From positions 691,201 to 755,200 of the forward strand of contig NZ_FNWK01000002.1 in NCBI RefSeq assembly GCF_900108295.1: DNA of 64,000 nucleotides, in the 5' to 3' direction. Below the pieces are notes generated by a model. The model ran no database searches. It saw only the letters and a list, made by a program, of their open reading frames with translations, and was not told where the DNA came from. A program made the translations under genes and the position numbers. This stretch comes from Sphingopyxis sp. YR583 (GTDB lineage: Bacteria; Pseudomonadota; Alphaproteobacteria; Sphingomonadales; Sphingomonadaceae). Below are positions 44,717-53,558 of this stretch, piece by piece (the stretch's first letter is position 1; each line of letters opens with the position of its first letter).

Positions 44717-45912
44717 GCGACCGCGCGCCTTGCGCCCGTCCGCGACGCGAGGCGGAACAGCGGCACCGTCAGCGTCGTCGAGACGAGCGCCAGCGTCACG
44801 AGGACCGCGAATATCGTCGGGGTGATCAGCCCCGCCTGAACGAGGATCGTCGCCGCGACGATCTCCATCAAACCCTTGCACTGGAGCAGCAGTCCCAATC
44901 GCGTCCGCTCGTTCGCCGGCATATGCATCTCGGGCGGCACGATATGCACGGCTGCCAGCTTTGACACCCCCGCCAGCAGCAACAGTATAAGCGCCACGCC
45001 GAGCGCCCCTGCGGTCACCACGGCGCCATCGATGCTCAGCCCGCGATGCGCAAAGAACAGCGGCGACAGGCCGAACAATGCGACCTTTCCGAGCGTCTCG
45101 GGCCGCAGCCGTTCGGCGAGCGCCTTCGGCGCCAGCACCCCGGCAAAATAGGCGCCGAGAAGTTCGTGGAGGCCAAGAACCGTCGTCGCCCATGCGCCCG
45201 CCGCCAGATAGGCGATGCCCAGCATCGCGCTGGCTGCGATATGGTCGGGCATGTGCCGGACGACCCTGTCGCGCGCGGCGATCATCGCCGCGAAAACGGC
45301 AACCGCGCCAATCGGTGCCAGCCCGCCCGAAAACAGCGTGCCTTCCTCGCCCCTGTGCAGGAACAGCAGCAGCGCGAGCCCGATCCACAGCATCGCATCG
45401 TCGAGCGCCGCGATGCGCAGCGACACATTGCCGAGCGGCCGGTCGGTCATCGGCAGCTCGCGCACGATACCGACGAGCACCGGCAAGGCACTGACCGCCA
45501 GGCAGAGCCCGATCGCGCCCGCCGACAACAGGGGCGACACGCCCGCGGGCCCGGCCAGCGCCGAACCAAAGGCGCCCGAAAACGCCACCGCGAAACCGAC
45601 GGCGAACGGCAGCGCGAGTGCGATCAGCGCGGTTCCGATCCCGCGTCGGCCAAGACTGGATGCCTCGCCGGCGCTGACCCGCGTCTCGAGCCCCGCGCTG
45701 AACGCCAGCGCGAGCACGCCGAGCCAGCCGAGCGTCTCGCCCCACTCGGACGGACCGAGGACCGATTTGTCGAAACCGAAGCGATCGGCGGCGATCGCGA
45801 CCGCCAGGCCGGTCAATATCGGCAGCACCGCCATCGGCACCGCCCCGCGCGCTAGCCGCCAGCAGAGCACCGGCACCAACAGGAAACAGACAAGGTCGAC
45901 GAGGAACGCCAT
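44713..45912 (-). CDS. CPA2-family cation:proton antiporter
   Basis: This 399-residue transporter has about twelve membrane helices and resembles Kef/NhaA-like monovalent cation:proton antiporters: the start AFLVDLVCFLLVPVLCWRLA, then LALAFSAGLETRVSAG, LRIAALDDAMLWIGLALLLF with an Asp-Asp pair in the ion-binding helix, and LQCKGLMEIVAATILVQAGL. There is no regulatory TrkA domain. ATG 45912 is the best start by family, although no Shine-Dalgarno is visible; a TTG 36 bases upstream is an alternative. It ends in the CTAG shared with the LuxR gene. Confidence 0.82.
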   Translation of the reverse strand: MAFLVDLVCFLLVPVLCWRLARGAVPMAVLPILTGLAVAIAADRFGFDKSVLGPSEWGETLGWLGVLALAFSAGLETRVSAGEASSLGRRGIGTALIALALPFAVGFAVAFSGAFGSALAGPAGVSPLLSAGAIGLCLAVSALPVLVGIVRELPMTDRPLGNVSLRIAALDDAMLWIGLALLLFLHRGEEGTLFSGGLAPIGAVAVFAAMIAARDRVVRHMPDHIAASAMLGIAYLAAGAWATTVLGLHELLGAYFAGVLAPKALAERLRPETLGKVALFGLSPLFFAHRGLSIDGAVVTAGALGVALILLLLAGVSKLAAVHIVPPEMHMPANERTRLGLLLQCKGLMEIVAATILVQAGLITPTIFAVLVTLALVSTTLTVPLFRLASRTGARRAVA

Positions 45913-46036
45913 GCGAGCGAAGCTATCGCGCTGCCGCAAGGCGGGCAAGCACTATTGTGAACGTTCCCTAACGTCCAAAACAGAGAGGCGCGGCCCTTCG
46001 GCCACGCCCCTCCCCCCTTATTCTCGAAAACTGCTT

Positions 46037-47428
46037 TTAGCGCGACGCGAGCCGCATCGGCCCCGCCTTCGACGCCCACTGGATCGCCTCGCCGCCGCCC
46101 ATCGCGCGGACGAAGCAGGTTTGACCCTGCGCCTTCAGCTGGTTGCAAAGGCTCGTCGCATCGGCGCGCGTCGCAAGACCGTTCACCGTCAGGCGATAGA
46201 AATTGCGGCCATTCACCGTCGCGGCGTGGCTCGACGCCGGGAAATTCCCGAGCACGCCGTTGCGCTTCTTCAGCACGCCCCATTTTTCCTTGGCGATACC
46301 CAGGCTGTCATAGGCGCCGAGCTGGACCGCCCAGCCGGCCGGCTTCTTCGCATCGAAACCCATCGCCTTCGGGACCAGCACCGTCGCGAGTTCCATCGCC
46401 TGCTTCTGCGCCGGGCGGATACGCCCTTCGCCCGCCACGCGCGGCGCCGCGCGATACGGCGCGGCGTCGGCCATGATCACTTCGCTCGCCGGTTTCGGCT
46501 GCGGCAATTCGGTCACCGGCACGGCACCCTCGGCATTGCGCGCGGGCATCGGCAGTTCGACGCTGCGGATCGCGCTGCTCGCATCGGCGAGAACGGGCGG
46601 CGGCGGCGCATAGTCGGCCACCGGCGCCGGATCGGCGCTGGCGAGCTGCACGGCGGGTTCCGCCGCGGCCATTTGCGTGTCGCTGAAATTATTGAGCGCA
46701 AGGCGCACCGGCATCCCGGCATCTTCGCGCGCCGTTGTGCCCATCAGGCTCGCGACGCGAACCTGCGCATTCGGCTGTTCGGCCAGCTTCGACCATTCGG
46801 CCATCCGCCCTTCGAGCTTCGCGAGCGACAGATCCTGCGACGCGATCATGCGCGCCTGCGCCCAGCGGCCCGACAAGGCGAGCGCCAGTGCGAAATTCTG
46901 CCGCGTCCGTGCGTCGGCATCCTTGGCGCGCGAGGCTTCGTTGAGCACATAGAGCGACCCTTCGGCGTCACCGGCCAGCGCAAGCGCCAGCCCGAGATCC
47001 GAAGCCGGCACCGCGTCGCGATGCTGCGTCAGCAAGGCGATCGCCTGTTGATTCTTGTTCTGTGCGATCTGCGCCAGCGCCAGCGAGAGGATCGTGTTGC
47101 TGTCATTCGCGCCGAGTTCCATCGCCTCGGTCAACGCGGTCGTCGCCGACGCGAACCGGCCATTGCCCAGATAGGCCTGACCCAGCAGCGTGCGATAACC
47201 CGCATCGCGGGGGCTCGCCGCCACCGCGGCTTCGGCCAAGCTGACGGCCTTGCTCGGCTTGCCGGCTTCGAGCGCAACGCGCGCCTGATCGGCCGACTTG
47301 GCGGCCACGACGGGTTTGCCGGCGGCACGCGACGGCGCATCGGCCATCTTGCCCATGCCGCTGCACCCCGTGGCGACACCCAGGATAAAGCCCGAAAAGG
47401 CCAGATTCTTCAGCATCTTGCGGTTCAT
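46037..47428 (-). CDS. TPR and SPOR domain lipoprotein
   Basis: This 463-residue lipoprotein has the lipobox VATGC (Cys22). TPR-like helices run from about residue 45 to 185 (VSLAEAAVAASPRDAGYRTL, LGQAYLGNGRFASATTALTE). A proline-rich middle leads to a SPOR domain at about 345-430 (AGWAVQLGAYDSLGIAKEKW, GRNFYRLTVNGLATRADATS), which binds denuded peptidoglycan at the division site. It is the last gene of the ParA cluster, 19 bases from the RHH gene. Confidence 0.85.
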   Translation of the reverse strand: MNRKMLKNLAFSGFILGVATGCSGMGKMADAPSRAAGKPVVAAKSADQARVALEAGKPSKAVSLAEAAVAASPRDAGYRTLLGQAYLGNGRFASATTALTEAMELGANDSNTILSLALAQIAQNKNQQAIALLTQHRDAVPASDLGLALALAGDAEGSLYVLNEASRAKDADARTRQNFALALALSGRWAQARMIASQDLSLAKLEGRMAEWSKLAEQPNAQVRVASLMGTTAREDAGMPVRLALNNFSDTQMAAAEPAVQLASADPAPVADYAPPPPVLADASSAIRSVELPMPARNAEGAVPVTELPQPKPASEVIMADAAPYRAAPRVAGEGRIRPAQKQAMELATVLVPKAMGFDAKKPAGWAVQLGAYDSLGIAKEKWGVLKKRNGVLGNFPASSHAATVNGRNFYRLTVNGLATRADATSLCNQLKAQGQTCFVRAMGGGEAIQWASKAGPMRLASR

Positions 47429-47447
47429 GACAGGTCCCCCAATGTCT

Positions 47448-48140
47448 TCAGCGCTGGCCGCGCACCGGGCGCGCGGCCGGCAGGCGGCTCGCCATCGCGT
47501 CGATTTCGGGCAGCGAGGCCAGATATTCGTCGAGCAGGTCGGTCAGGATCACCTGCGACGACCGGTTCGTTACCGCGCTTGCGAGGCGCAGGCGCAGATG
47601 GCGCTCGGCATCGAGGCGCAGCGTGAACGCCGCCTTTTCGCGGGCACGCAGCGCGCGGGGCGCCTTCTCCTTCTTCGGTGCTGGCGCCGGACGCGCTTCG
47701 ACCTTGCGCGCCACTGCCGCGACGCGTTCGATCAGCGATTCCTGCTGGCGCACGACTTCCGGCACTTCGGGCATCTGCGGCTCGAACGGCTCGGCTTCGA
47801 AATCGTCGGCCATCCCGGCCAGTTGGCCGGTCAGGTCGCCGGTGAATTCGGGTGCCAGCGTATGGCCGGCGCTGTCGTCGACCGCATGTTCGGCCTCGAC
47901 ATTATGCGCCAGCACCGATCCGGTGAGCAGCGGCTTCAAATCGACGAGGCGCGCGGGTTCGGCCGACTGGTCGGGGTCGACATCATAGCCCATGTCGTTC
48001 CAGCCAAGGTCGTCATAGCCCATGCTGTTCAGTGGCGCGGGGCCGCTGCCGAGCGGCTGGCGGCGCATGGCGGGACGCGCTCCGCCCTTGCGGGCCAGCA
48101 GTCCGGCGCTCAGCGATGCGAGTGGTTTGGGTTCGCCCAT
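47448..48140 (-). CDS. ParA-associated protein with C-terminal ribbon-helix-helix region
   Basis: This 230-residue protein has a low-complexity N-terminal two thirds (acidic and proline-rich, including EPFEPQMPEVPEVVRQQESL) and a C-terminal segment of RHH type: AFTLRLDAERHLRLRLASAV, then TNRSSQVILTDLLDEYLASL. RHH regions bind DNA as dimers. Its position directly after parA suggests a partner or adaptor that ties the ATPase to DNA or to the SPOR lipoprotein. AGGA supports ATG 48140. The specific function is unknown. Confidence 0.75.
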   Translation of the reverse strand: MGEPKPLASLSAGLLARKGGARPAMRRQPLGSGPAPLNSMGYDDLGWNDMGYDVDPDQSAEPARLVDLKPLLTGSVLAHNVEAEHAVDDSAGHTLAPEFTGDLTGQLAGMADDFEAEPFEPQMPEVPEVVRQQESLIERVAAVARKVEARPAPAPKKEKAPRALRAREKAAFTLRLDAERHLRLRLASAVTNRSSQVILTDLLDEYLASLPEIDAMASRLPAARPVRGQR

Positions 48141-48157
48141 GATTCCTGTGCTCCCCG

Positions 48158-48880
48158 TCACTGACCGGCGACGCGGCGGCCAAAGCCACCGCCCATCGGG
48201 CGAACCGCGCCATAATTGCCCTGTGTCGGGGCGGGCGCGGCAAATACGGTGCGACGGAAATTCTTCTCGAGGCGATCGTTCATATAAGTCCAGAGCTGGC
48301 GAATTTCTTCGGCCGAGCGGCCGTTGGGGTCGACTTCCATCACCGTGCGGCCGTCGATCATCGACGCGGCATAATCGGTGCGGTGGTGCAGCGTCACCGG
48401 CGCGACCGTGCCATGCTGCGACAGCGCAACCGCGGCTTCGCTGGTGATCTTCGCCTTGGGCGTCGCCGCGTTGACGACGAAAACCAGCGGTTTGCCGGCG
48501 CGTTCGCACAGGTCGACGGTGGCACCGACGGCGCGCAGGTCGTGCGGGCTGGGACGCGTCGGAACGACGATCAGTTCGGCGACCGAAATCACGCTCTGGA
48601 TCGCCATGGTGATCGCCGGCGGCGTGTCGATGACCGCCAGCTTGAAGCCCTGCTGGCGCAGGATTTCAAGGTCGGATGCCAGCCGGGCGACCGTGGTCTG
48701 GGCGAACGCCGGAAGGTCGGTCTCACGCTCGTTCCACCAGTCGGCGAGCGAACCCTGCGGATCGATATCGATCAGGACGACGGGGCCAGCGCCCGCGAGC
48801 TGCGCCTGCACCGCCAGGTGCCCCGACAGCGTGGTCTTCCCCGACCCGCCCTTCTGTGAAGCCAATGCCAATACGCGCAC
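48158..48880 (-). CDS. ParA/MipZ-type ATPase
   Basis: This 240-residue Walker ATPase has the deviant P-loop KGGSGKTT (residues 10-17), VVLIDIDPQGSLADWW, and the Walker B region LAVIDTPPAI. Such ATPases form dynamic dimers on DNA or membranes to position chromosomes, plasmids, division or cargo. There is no parB or parS nearby, so it is not the chromosomal par locus; it is an orphan ParA with an RHH protein. The long C-terminal tail (FAAPAPTQGNYGAVRPMGGG) is unusual. Confidence 0.85.
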   Translation of the reverse strand: MRVLALASQKGGSGKTTLSGHLAVQAQLAGAGPVVLIDIDPQGSLADWWNERETDLPAFAQTTVARLASDLEILRQQGFKLAVIDTPPAITMAIQSVISVAELIVVPTRPSPHDLRAVGATVDLCERAGKPLVFVVNAATPKAKITSEAAVALSQHGTVAPVTLHHRTDYAASMIDGRTVMEVDPNGRSAEEIRQLWTYMNDRLEKNFRRTVFAAPAPTQGNYGAVRPMGGGFGRRVAGQ

Positions 48881-49053
48881 TGCGTTACCCCCTCGGAAAA
48901 TCCAAAATTCGGCGAAGGGATGCCATGCGGGGCGCTAAAATTGGGTTAACGATGATAAAAAGAGGGTGAACGACTTCCTCGCGAATATGGTAAACAGCAC
49001 CCTAATGCGCTTCTGTCCCGAAACAGGGCAGATTCGGCGAGCCCGCTTTTGTC

Positions 49054-49070
49054 GCTAACACCGTGTTAGC
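49054..49070. promoter_or_regulatory. 17-bp palindrome in the parA / SPOR-gene divergent region
   Basis: GCTAACAC-C-GTGTTAGC is perfect over eight-base arms. It lies in the 257-base gap between the divergent ParA and Sel1-SPOR genes and is a candidate operator coordinating both. The rest of the gap shows GGGTTAACG and AT-rich stretches but no gene. Confidence 0.45.
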
Positions 49071-49137
49071 CTATTGGCGCTATAAGGCGCTCGGGGACTG
49101 CAGCCGCCCGATGCGGCGCAAGTCATTGGAGAATAAG

Positions 49138-50391
49138 ATGCGTTCATTCCGCACCGCCATTTCGCTGGCCTTGCCGCTGATCGCGGCGTCGATGTTGGCG
49201 ACTGCGGCTCGTGCCGACGTCAAGGATGGCGTCGATGCCTGGCAGGCGGGCAATTATCAGGCGGCCGTCACCGAATGGCGTCCGCTCGCGCTCGCCGGCG
49301 ATGCCGATGCGCAATTCAACCTCGGTCAGGCGTATAAGCTCGGCCGCGGCGTTCCCGCCGATCTCGTGCAGGCGGAGGCCTGGTATCGGCGCGCCGCGAA
49401 ACAGGGGCATTTGCAGGCGGAGGACAATCTCGGCCTCGTGCTCTTCACCGCGAACCGCCGGACAGAGGCGATGCCCTTCATCACGGCGTCCGCCGCGCGC
49501 GGCGAACCGCGCGCGCAATATGTTCTCGGCACCGCGCACTTCAACGGCGACCTTGCCAAGCAGGACTGGCCGCGCGCCTATGCGCTCACCAAGCGCGCCA
49601 GCGACGCCGGGCTCGACATCGCATCGGCGCGCCTTGCCCAGCTCGACAGCCTGATCCCGCTCGACCAGCGCCAGCGCGGCCTCGCGATGCTCCCCGAAAT
49701 CGAGCGCGGTGAACAGCAGGCGCGCCTCGCCGCGGTGAACGCCGCCGCACCGCCCGCTCCCACGCCCGTGCCCGCGGCCTCGCCGGTGAAGGTCGCCAGC
49801 CTGCCGGCCTCGACCCCCGGCACCAGCTACACGCCGCCGCCGGTGATCGACACGCCGCCAGCCACCGTCGCCAGGCCCGCTCCTGAACCGATCCGCAGCG
49901 TTACGGTGCCCGCGTCGCCCGCCGCAAGCGCCGCCGCGGCCGCCGCGGCCGAAGCGACCGCCGATGCCGTCGCCGCCGCGGGCCGGCCGGGCACGACCTA
50001 TGCCGCACCGCCCGCAAGCGGCACGCTCCCGCCCAAGGCCGAACCGGTCAAGCCCGCACCGAACCCCGCCGAGCCCAAAGCCGCGCCGGTAAAGGCCGCG
50101 CCCGTCGCGACCGCGACCGCGGCCGCTCCGGCGCCCGCGCGCGTCCACAGCGGCACCGCGAGCCCCTGGCGCGCACAACTCGGCGCCTTCGGGGTCGAGG
50201 CGAACGCCCGCAATCTCTGGGCTTCGCTCGAAAAGAAGGATCCGGCCTTCGCCGGCCGCACGCCCTTCCTCGTCAAGAGCGGCAAACTGACCCGCCTCCT
50301 CGCCGGCGGCTTCGCAAGCAAGGGCGAAGCCGACAGCTTCTGCGCCACGACGCGCAAGAGCGGTCAGGCCTGTCTGGTGGTCGATAAATAG
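49138..50391 (+). CDS. Sel1-repeat and SPOR domain exported protein
   Basis: This 417-residue protein has a signal peptide (cleaved near AARA at residue 26), Sel1/TPR-like repeats at about 35-175 (DAQFNLGQAYKLGRGVPADL, LQAEDNLGLVLF), a long Ala/Pro-rich linker (200-335), and a C-terminal SPOR domain (WRAQLGAFGVEANARNLWAS, then LTRLLAGGFASKGEADSFCA). It should bind septal peptidoglycan. The GGAG site at 49128 supports the start. It is divergent from parA, giving two SPOR proteins flanking one ParA cluster. Confidence 0.85.
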   Translation: MRSFRTAISLALPLIAASMLATAARADVKDGVDAWQAGNYQAAVTEWRPLALAGDADAQFNLGQAYKLGRGVPADLVQAEAWYRRAAKQGHLQAEDNLGLVLFTANRRTEAMPFITASAARGEPRAQYVLGTAHFNGDLAKQDWPRAYALTKRASDAGLDIASARLAQLDSLIPLDQRQRGLAMLPEIERGEQQARLAAVNAAAPPAPTPVPAASPVKVASLPASTPGTSYTPPPVIDTPPATVARPAPEPIRSVTVPASPAASAAAAAAAEATADAVAAAGRPGTTYAAPPASGTLPPKAEPVKPAPNPAEPKAAPVKAAPVATATAAAPAPARVHSGTASPWRAQLGAFGVEANARNLWASLEKKDPAFAGRTPFLVKSGKLTRLLAGGFASKGEADSFCATTRKSGQACLVVDK

Positions 50392-50403
50392 GGACGGGCC
50401 GGC

Positions 50404-51510
50404 TCAGTCGGTAGCCGGTGGCTCGTCCTCCTCGGCGGCCGAGTCATCGACAGGCATCACGAACTTCACCGTTTCGACGCATCCCGACGCGCCCTGCGTC
50501 GAGGGGGCGACGCGGCCGCGGCGGACGATGATCGTCGCCTGCTCGCCGAAATCGGCCGCTGGCTGCGCTTCCAGAACCCGCACATTGCCGACCTCGCCCC
50601 ACGGCGCGGTGTCGAAAGCGACGATCGCCCATCCCTCGATCGCGCGCTTGCGATACGCGGGCGGATAATAAGTGGCGGGACGTGTCGCCCATTCGATCCG
50701 GGCGGGACAGACCGCATTCGCCGGGCGCATCTGTTCTTCGGCCGGTGGCTCAGGCGCGGCGAGTTTGCCCGCCGATCGCCAATAGGGATAAAGGCATCCC
50801 GTCCGCGCGCCGCCGGTAAAGCGCGACACGCGGATCGCCTCGACCGCCGCCGCGTCCAGCTCGTCATTCCCCGTCCCCTCGGCGATCCGGACATTGATCG
50901 GGCGTCCGCTGGCGTCGGTGTCATAGCCGACCAACGACCAGTCGCGCGCGCCCGGCGTCGCCTTCAGCTTCAGGAATTCGGGATGCCCGCTCAGCAGGGC
51001 GGTCGGGCGCGGCTTGTCGCGGCAATTGCCGACGGCGCCGATACGGTCCCATCCTTCTTGCGGCAGCCTCCGACCCGCCGGGTTGATCGAATAGGCGATC
51101 ACATCGACGATAGGGGCGGCCGACAGCCGGTCGAATTTCGGCGCATATTCGATCCGGCAATTTTCGCGCTTCGTGCCGGCGGCAAAGCGGCTCGCCGCCA
51201 GCGACGGACCTATGTCCTGACCAACCGTCGAAAACTCGCGCGCATCGCGGGCGATCGAATGCGTCCGACCCGCCGCGTCGATCGCGAAGCGATAGGATAT
51301 GGCTTTGACCTGTTGCGGATCGATAAATGTGATTTCGACCGCCGGACGAAGCGCCGCTTCCGTTATCGCCTCCCCGTCGCAGCGCACCGTCCCGGGGGTC
51401 CACGACACCATCCGTTGCGGCGACGCGCGCTGATCGGTGAGGGCAGGCGCTGCCGGCGGCGGCACGTTCAAAACCGACAGGACGGAAAAGAGCAAAGCCA
51501 TATGCGTCAT
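50404..51510 (-). CDS. TonB C-terminal domain-like exported protein
   Basis: This 368-residue protein has a signal or anchor at the N-terminus (MTHMALLFSVLSVLNV). Two TonB-C-like stretches are visible: DWSLVGYDTDASGRPINVRI with ELDAAAVEAIRVSRF (about 195-240), and the later EGWAIVAFDTAPWGEVGNVR with ATIIVRRGRVAPS (about 295-345). The tandem arrangement resembles outer-membrane energising or gate proteins, but the usual membrane anchor and proline-rich TonB linker are lacking, so the role is unclear. GGGGG lies seven bases before the start. It is convergent with the Sel1-SPOR gene. Confidence 0.7.
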   Translation of the reverse strand: MTHMALLFSVLSVLNVPPPAAPALTDQRASPQRMVSWTPGTVRCDGEAITEAALRPAVEITFIDPQQVKAISYRFAIDAAGRTHSIARDAREFSTVGQDIGPSLAASRFAAGTKRENCRIEYAPKFDRLSAAPIVDVIAYSINPAGRRLPQEGWDRIGAVGNCRDKPRPTALLSGHPEFLKLKATPGARDWSLVGYDTDASGRPINVRIAEGTGNDELDAAAVEAIRVSRFTGGARTGCLYPYWRSAGKLAAPEPPAEEQMRPANAVCPARIEWATRPATYYPPAYRKRAIEGWAIVAFDTAPWGEVGNVRVLEAQPAADFGEQATIIVRRGRVAPSTQGASGCVETVKFVMPVDDSAAEEDEPPATD

Positions 51511-51589
51511 CGTCTAGCCCCCGCAATATCGCCGCTAGACTAGCGCGATTGCGGGGGCTTACAAGGTTGAAAAGCAACGGGTTTGAAAG

Positions 51590-52507
51590 CTACTTCACAC
51601 CCGCTTTCTCGTCGGCCAGCCGTTTCGCGAGCAATGTGCGCGAGCGGTCGGCATAGGCGCGGCACGCGCCGGGCTTGTCATTATATCGCCCCGGCCCCGC
51701 ATTGTCGGGATGCGCCGATATCAATATGTCGCACGCCGTCGCATCCATCTTGCCATAACTCGCCTCGAACCCCGCGACGATCGGCGCACCCGCTTTCGAC
51801 GTAAAGCGATAGCCGTCGGCCGACACGGGGTTCAGGCTCGATGCAAAAACGATCGTCTTGCAGACCGCGCCCTCGCACGCCTGCCAGCGCCAGCTCATGC
51901 TCCCCATCGTGTGCCCCGGCGTCGCGAGCGCCGCGATCGATGTCGAGCCCAGCTTCAGCACCTCGCCATCGCCGATCACGCGCAGCCGCGTCACCGCCGG
52001 CCAGCTTCCGCCATAGGCAAGCTGCGGGTCGTCCCCGGCATGCTTTCCCGCGCGCAGCCCTTCGGCGCCGCGCGCGCTCGCCACCACCGTCGCGCCGGTG
52101 TCGCGCGCCAGCGCGGCCAAGCCGCCGGCATGGTCGAAATGCGGCTCGGTGCTCAGAATAAATTTGATGTCTTTGGGGTCGAAACCGAGGCTGCGGACAT
52201 TGGCGAGGATCGCGGGCGCCGCCTGCGGCAGCGCGCCGTCGATCAGCACCAGCCCCTCGCCCGTGTCGATCAACGCGACGCTCAGCCCGCCGAAACCGAC
52301 CAGATAGCTCTTCCCGAAAATCTTCTCGGGCTTGGCGGGCGCCAGCCATTCGGCCGCGCGCGAAGCCGCGATCGGCCGCGTCAGCGGATCGTCGCCGCCC
52401 GGCGCCACCCCGCCTGCCGCCATCTCGGCATCCGCCTCCTGAACAAGCGGCAACGGCACATGACTCACCCCGGCAAGCCAGGCGGCAATCGTCATCATGG
52501 CAATCAT
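51590..52507 (-). CDS. Subclass B3-type metallo-beta-lactamase, E116 variant
   Basis: This 305-residue exported enzyme has the B3 fold. The zinc-site motif reads STEPHFDHAGG: Glu121 replaces the first His of HxHxDH, with His123, Asp125 and His126, then His199 in TPGHT and His266 in ISAHPDN. The same His-to-Glu change defines a described B3-E group that includes a Sphingobium indicum enzyme. Activity against beta-lactams is probable but may be reduced or altered by the change. A signal is seen at the N-terminus; GGGAG supports ATG 52507. It is divergent from an AmpR-like regulator. Confidence 0.88.
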   Translation of the reverse strand: MIAMMTIAAWLAGVSHVPLPLVQEADAEMAAGGVAPGGDDPLTRPIAASRAAEWLAPAKPEKIFGKSYLVGFGGLSVALIDTGEGLVLIDGALPQAAPAILANVRSLGFDPKDIKFILSTEPHFDHAGGLAALARDTGATVVASARGAEGLRAGKHAGDDPQLAYGGSWPAVTRLRVIGDGEVLKLGSTSIAALATPGHTMGSMSWRWQACEGAVCKTIVFASSLNPVSADGYRFTSKAGAPIVAGFEASYGKMDATACDILISAHPDNAGPGRYNDKPGACRAYADRSRTLLAKRLADEKAGVK

Positions 52508-52564
52508 CTTCGTCTCCCTTCGCCCCCGGAATGCCAATCGCTGCGCGCCCCGACAAAGCATCAT

Positions 52565-52585
52565 TTCTCGACAAAGCCATGAGAA
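52565..52585. promoter_or_regulatory. Candidate LysR/AmpR operator TTCTC-N11-GAGAA
   Basis: TTCTC at 52565-52569 and GAGAA at 52581-52585 are inverted copies around eleven bases, fitting the LysR-family T-N11-A rule. A direct repeat CGACAAAGC occurs at 52551-52559 and 52569-52577. Both lie in the 94-base gap between the beta-lactamase and the regulator, as in other ampR-bla arrangements. Confidence 0.6.
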
Positions 52586-52601
52586 TAATTGATGACGGAC
52601 C

Positions 52602-53477
52602 ATGGACCGCGCCCAGCTCCCCCTGAACGCCCTCCGCGCCTTCGAAGCGGCGGCACGTCATCTCAACTTCACCCGCGCCGCGATCGAACTGCACGTCAGC
52701 CAGGGCGCCGTCAGCCATCAGGTCGCGCAGCTCGAACGCCGCCTCGGCACGCGCCTCTTCCACCGCCTGCCGCGCGGCCTGTCGCTCACCGACGAGGGGC
52801 ACGCGCTCGTTCCCGTCGTCGCCGACGCCTTCGACCGCGTCGCCGCGACGCTCGACCAATATTCGGGCGGCCGCTTCCGCGAGGCGCTCAAGGTCGGCGT
52901 CGTCGGCACCTTCGCGACCGGCTGGCTGCTGCCGCGTCTCGATGCCTTCGCACGCCTCCATCCCACGATCGACCTGCGCATCTCGACCAACAACAACCGC
53001 GTCGACCTTGCGGGCGAGGCGCTCGACTATGCGATCCGTTTCGGCGACGGCGCCTGGCACGGCACCCATGCCGAACCCCTGCTCGCCGCCCCGCTGGCGC
53101 CGCTCTGCGCCCCCGCCGTCGCCGCGCGCCTCAACGGCCCCGCCGATCTGGTTCACGAACGCCTGCTTCGATCGTACCGCGCCGACGAATGGGCGCTGTG
53201 GTTCGCCGCCGCAGGCGTGCCCGTTCCGGTGCTCCGCGGCCCCGTCTTCGACAGCTCGGCATTGATGGCGACCGCCGCCGCCGCGGGTCAGGGTATCGCG
53301 CTCGCACCGCCCGCGATGTTCACCCGAGAGCTCGCGGCCGAACTGCTCGTCCAGCCTTTCGACGCCACGATCGACGCCGGCCGCTACTGGCTCACCCGCC
53401 TGATGTCGCGCCCCGAAAGCGACGCGATGCAGAGATTCCAGCTCTGGCTGGCGGAAGAAATCTCGGGCGGCGCATGA
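52602..53477 (+). CDS. ampR: AmpR-like LysR family regulator
   Basis: This 291-residue regulator has an N-terminal winged HTH with the AmpR/GcvA signature LPLNALRAFEAAARHLNFTR and RAAIELHVSQGAVSHQVAQL, followed by RLFHRLPRGLSLTDEG and the effector domain (from about 92, ALKVGVVGTFATGWLLPRL). AmpR senses peptidoglycan fragments and controls beta-lactamase genes; its position divergent from a B3 lactamase supports that role. GcvA-like regulators share this sequence style, so the assignment rests partly on context. Confidence 0.85.
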   Translation: MDRAQLPLNALRAFEAAARHLNFTRAAIELHVSQGAVSHQVAQLERRLGTRLFHRLPRGLSLTDEGHALVPVVADAFDRVAATLDQYSGGRFREALKVGVVGTFATGWLLPRLDAFARLHPTIDLRISTNNNRVDLAGEALDYAIRFGDGAWHGTHAEPLLAAPLAPLCAPAVAARLNGPADLVHERLLRSYRADEWALWFAAAGVPVPVLRGPVFDSSALMATAAAAGQGIALAPPAMFTRELAAELLVQPFDATIDAGRYWLTRLMSRPESDAMQRFQLWLAEEISGGA

Positions 53478-53558
53478 GCATTGTTAACACTGGAAACATT
53501 TCCGGAGCAAACCACCGCCCCATGTTAACATTGTTAATATAGAACCACAAAGCCCGGC

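Noticed and set aside
45215..47626. An 803-residue plus-strand open frame
   Set aside because: It spans the antiporter, a terminator-containing gap and the SPOR gene, and its product is low-complexity Arg/Ala/Ser.
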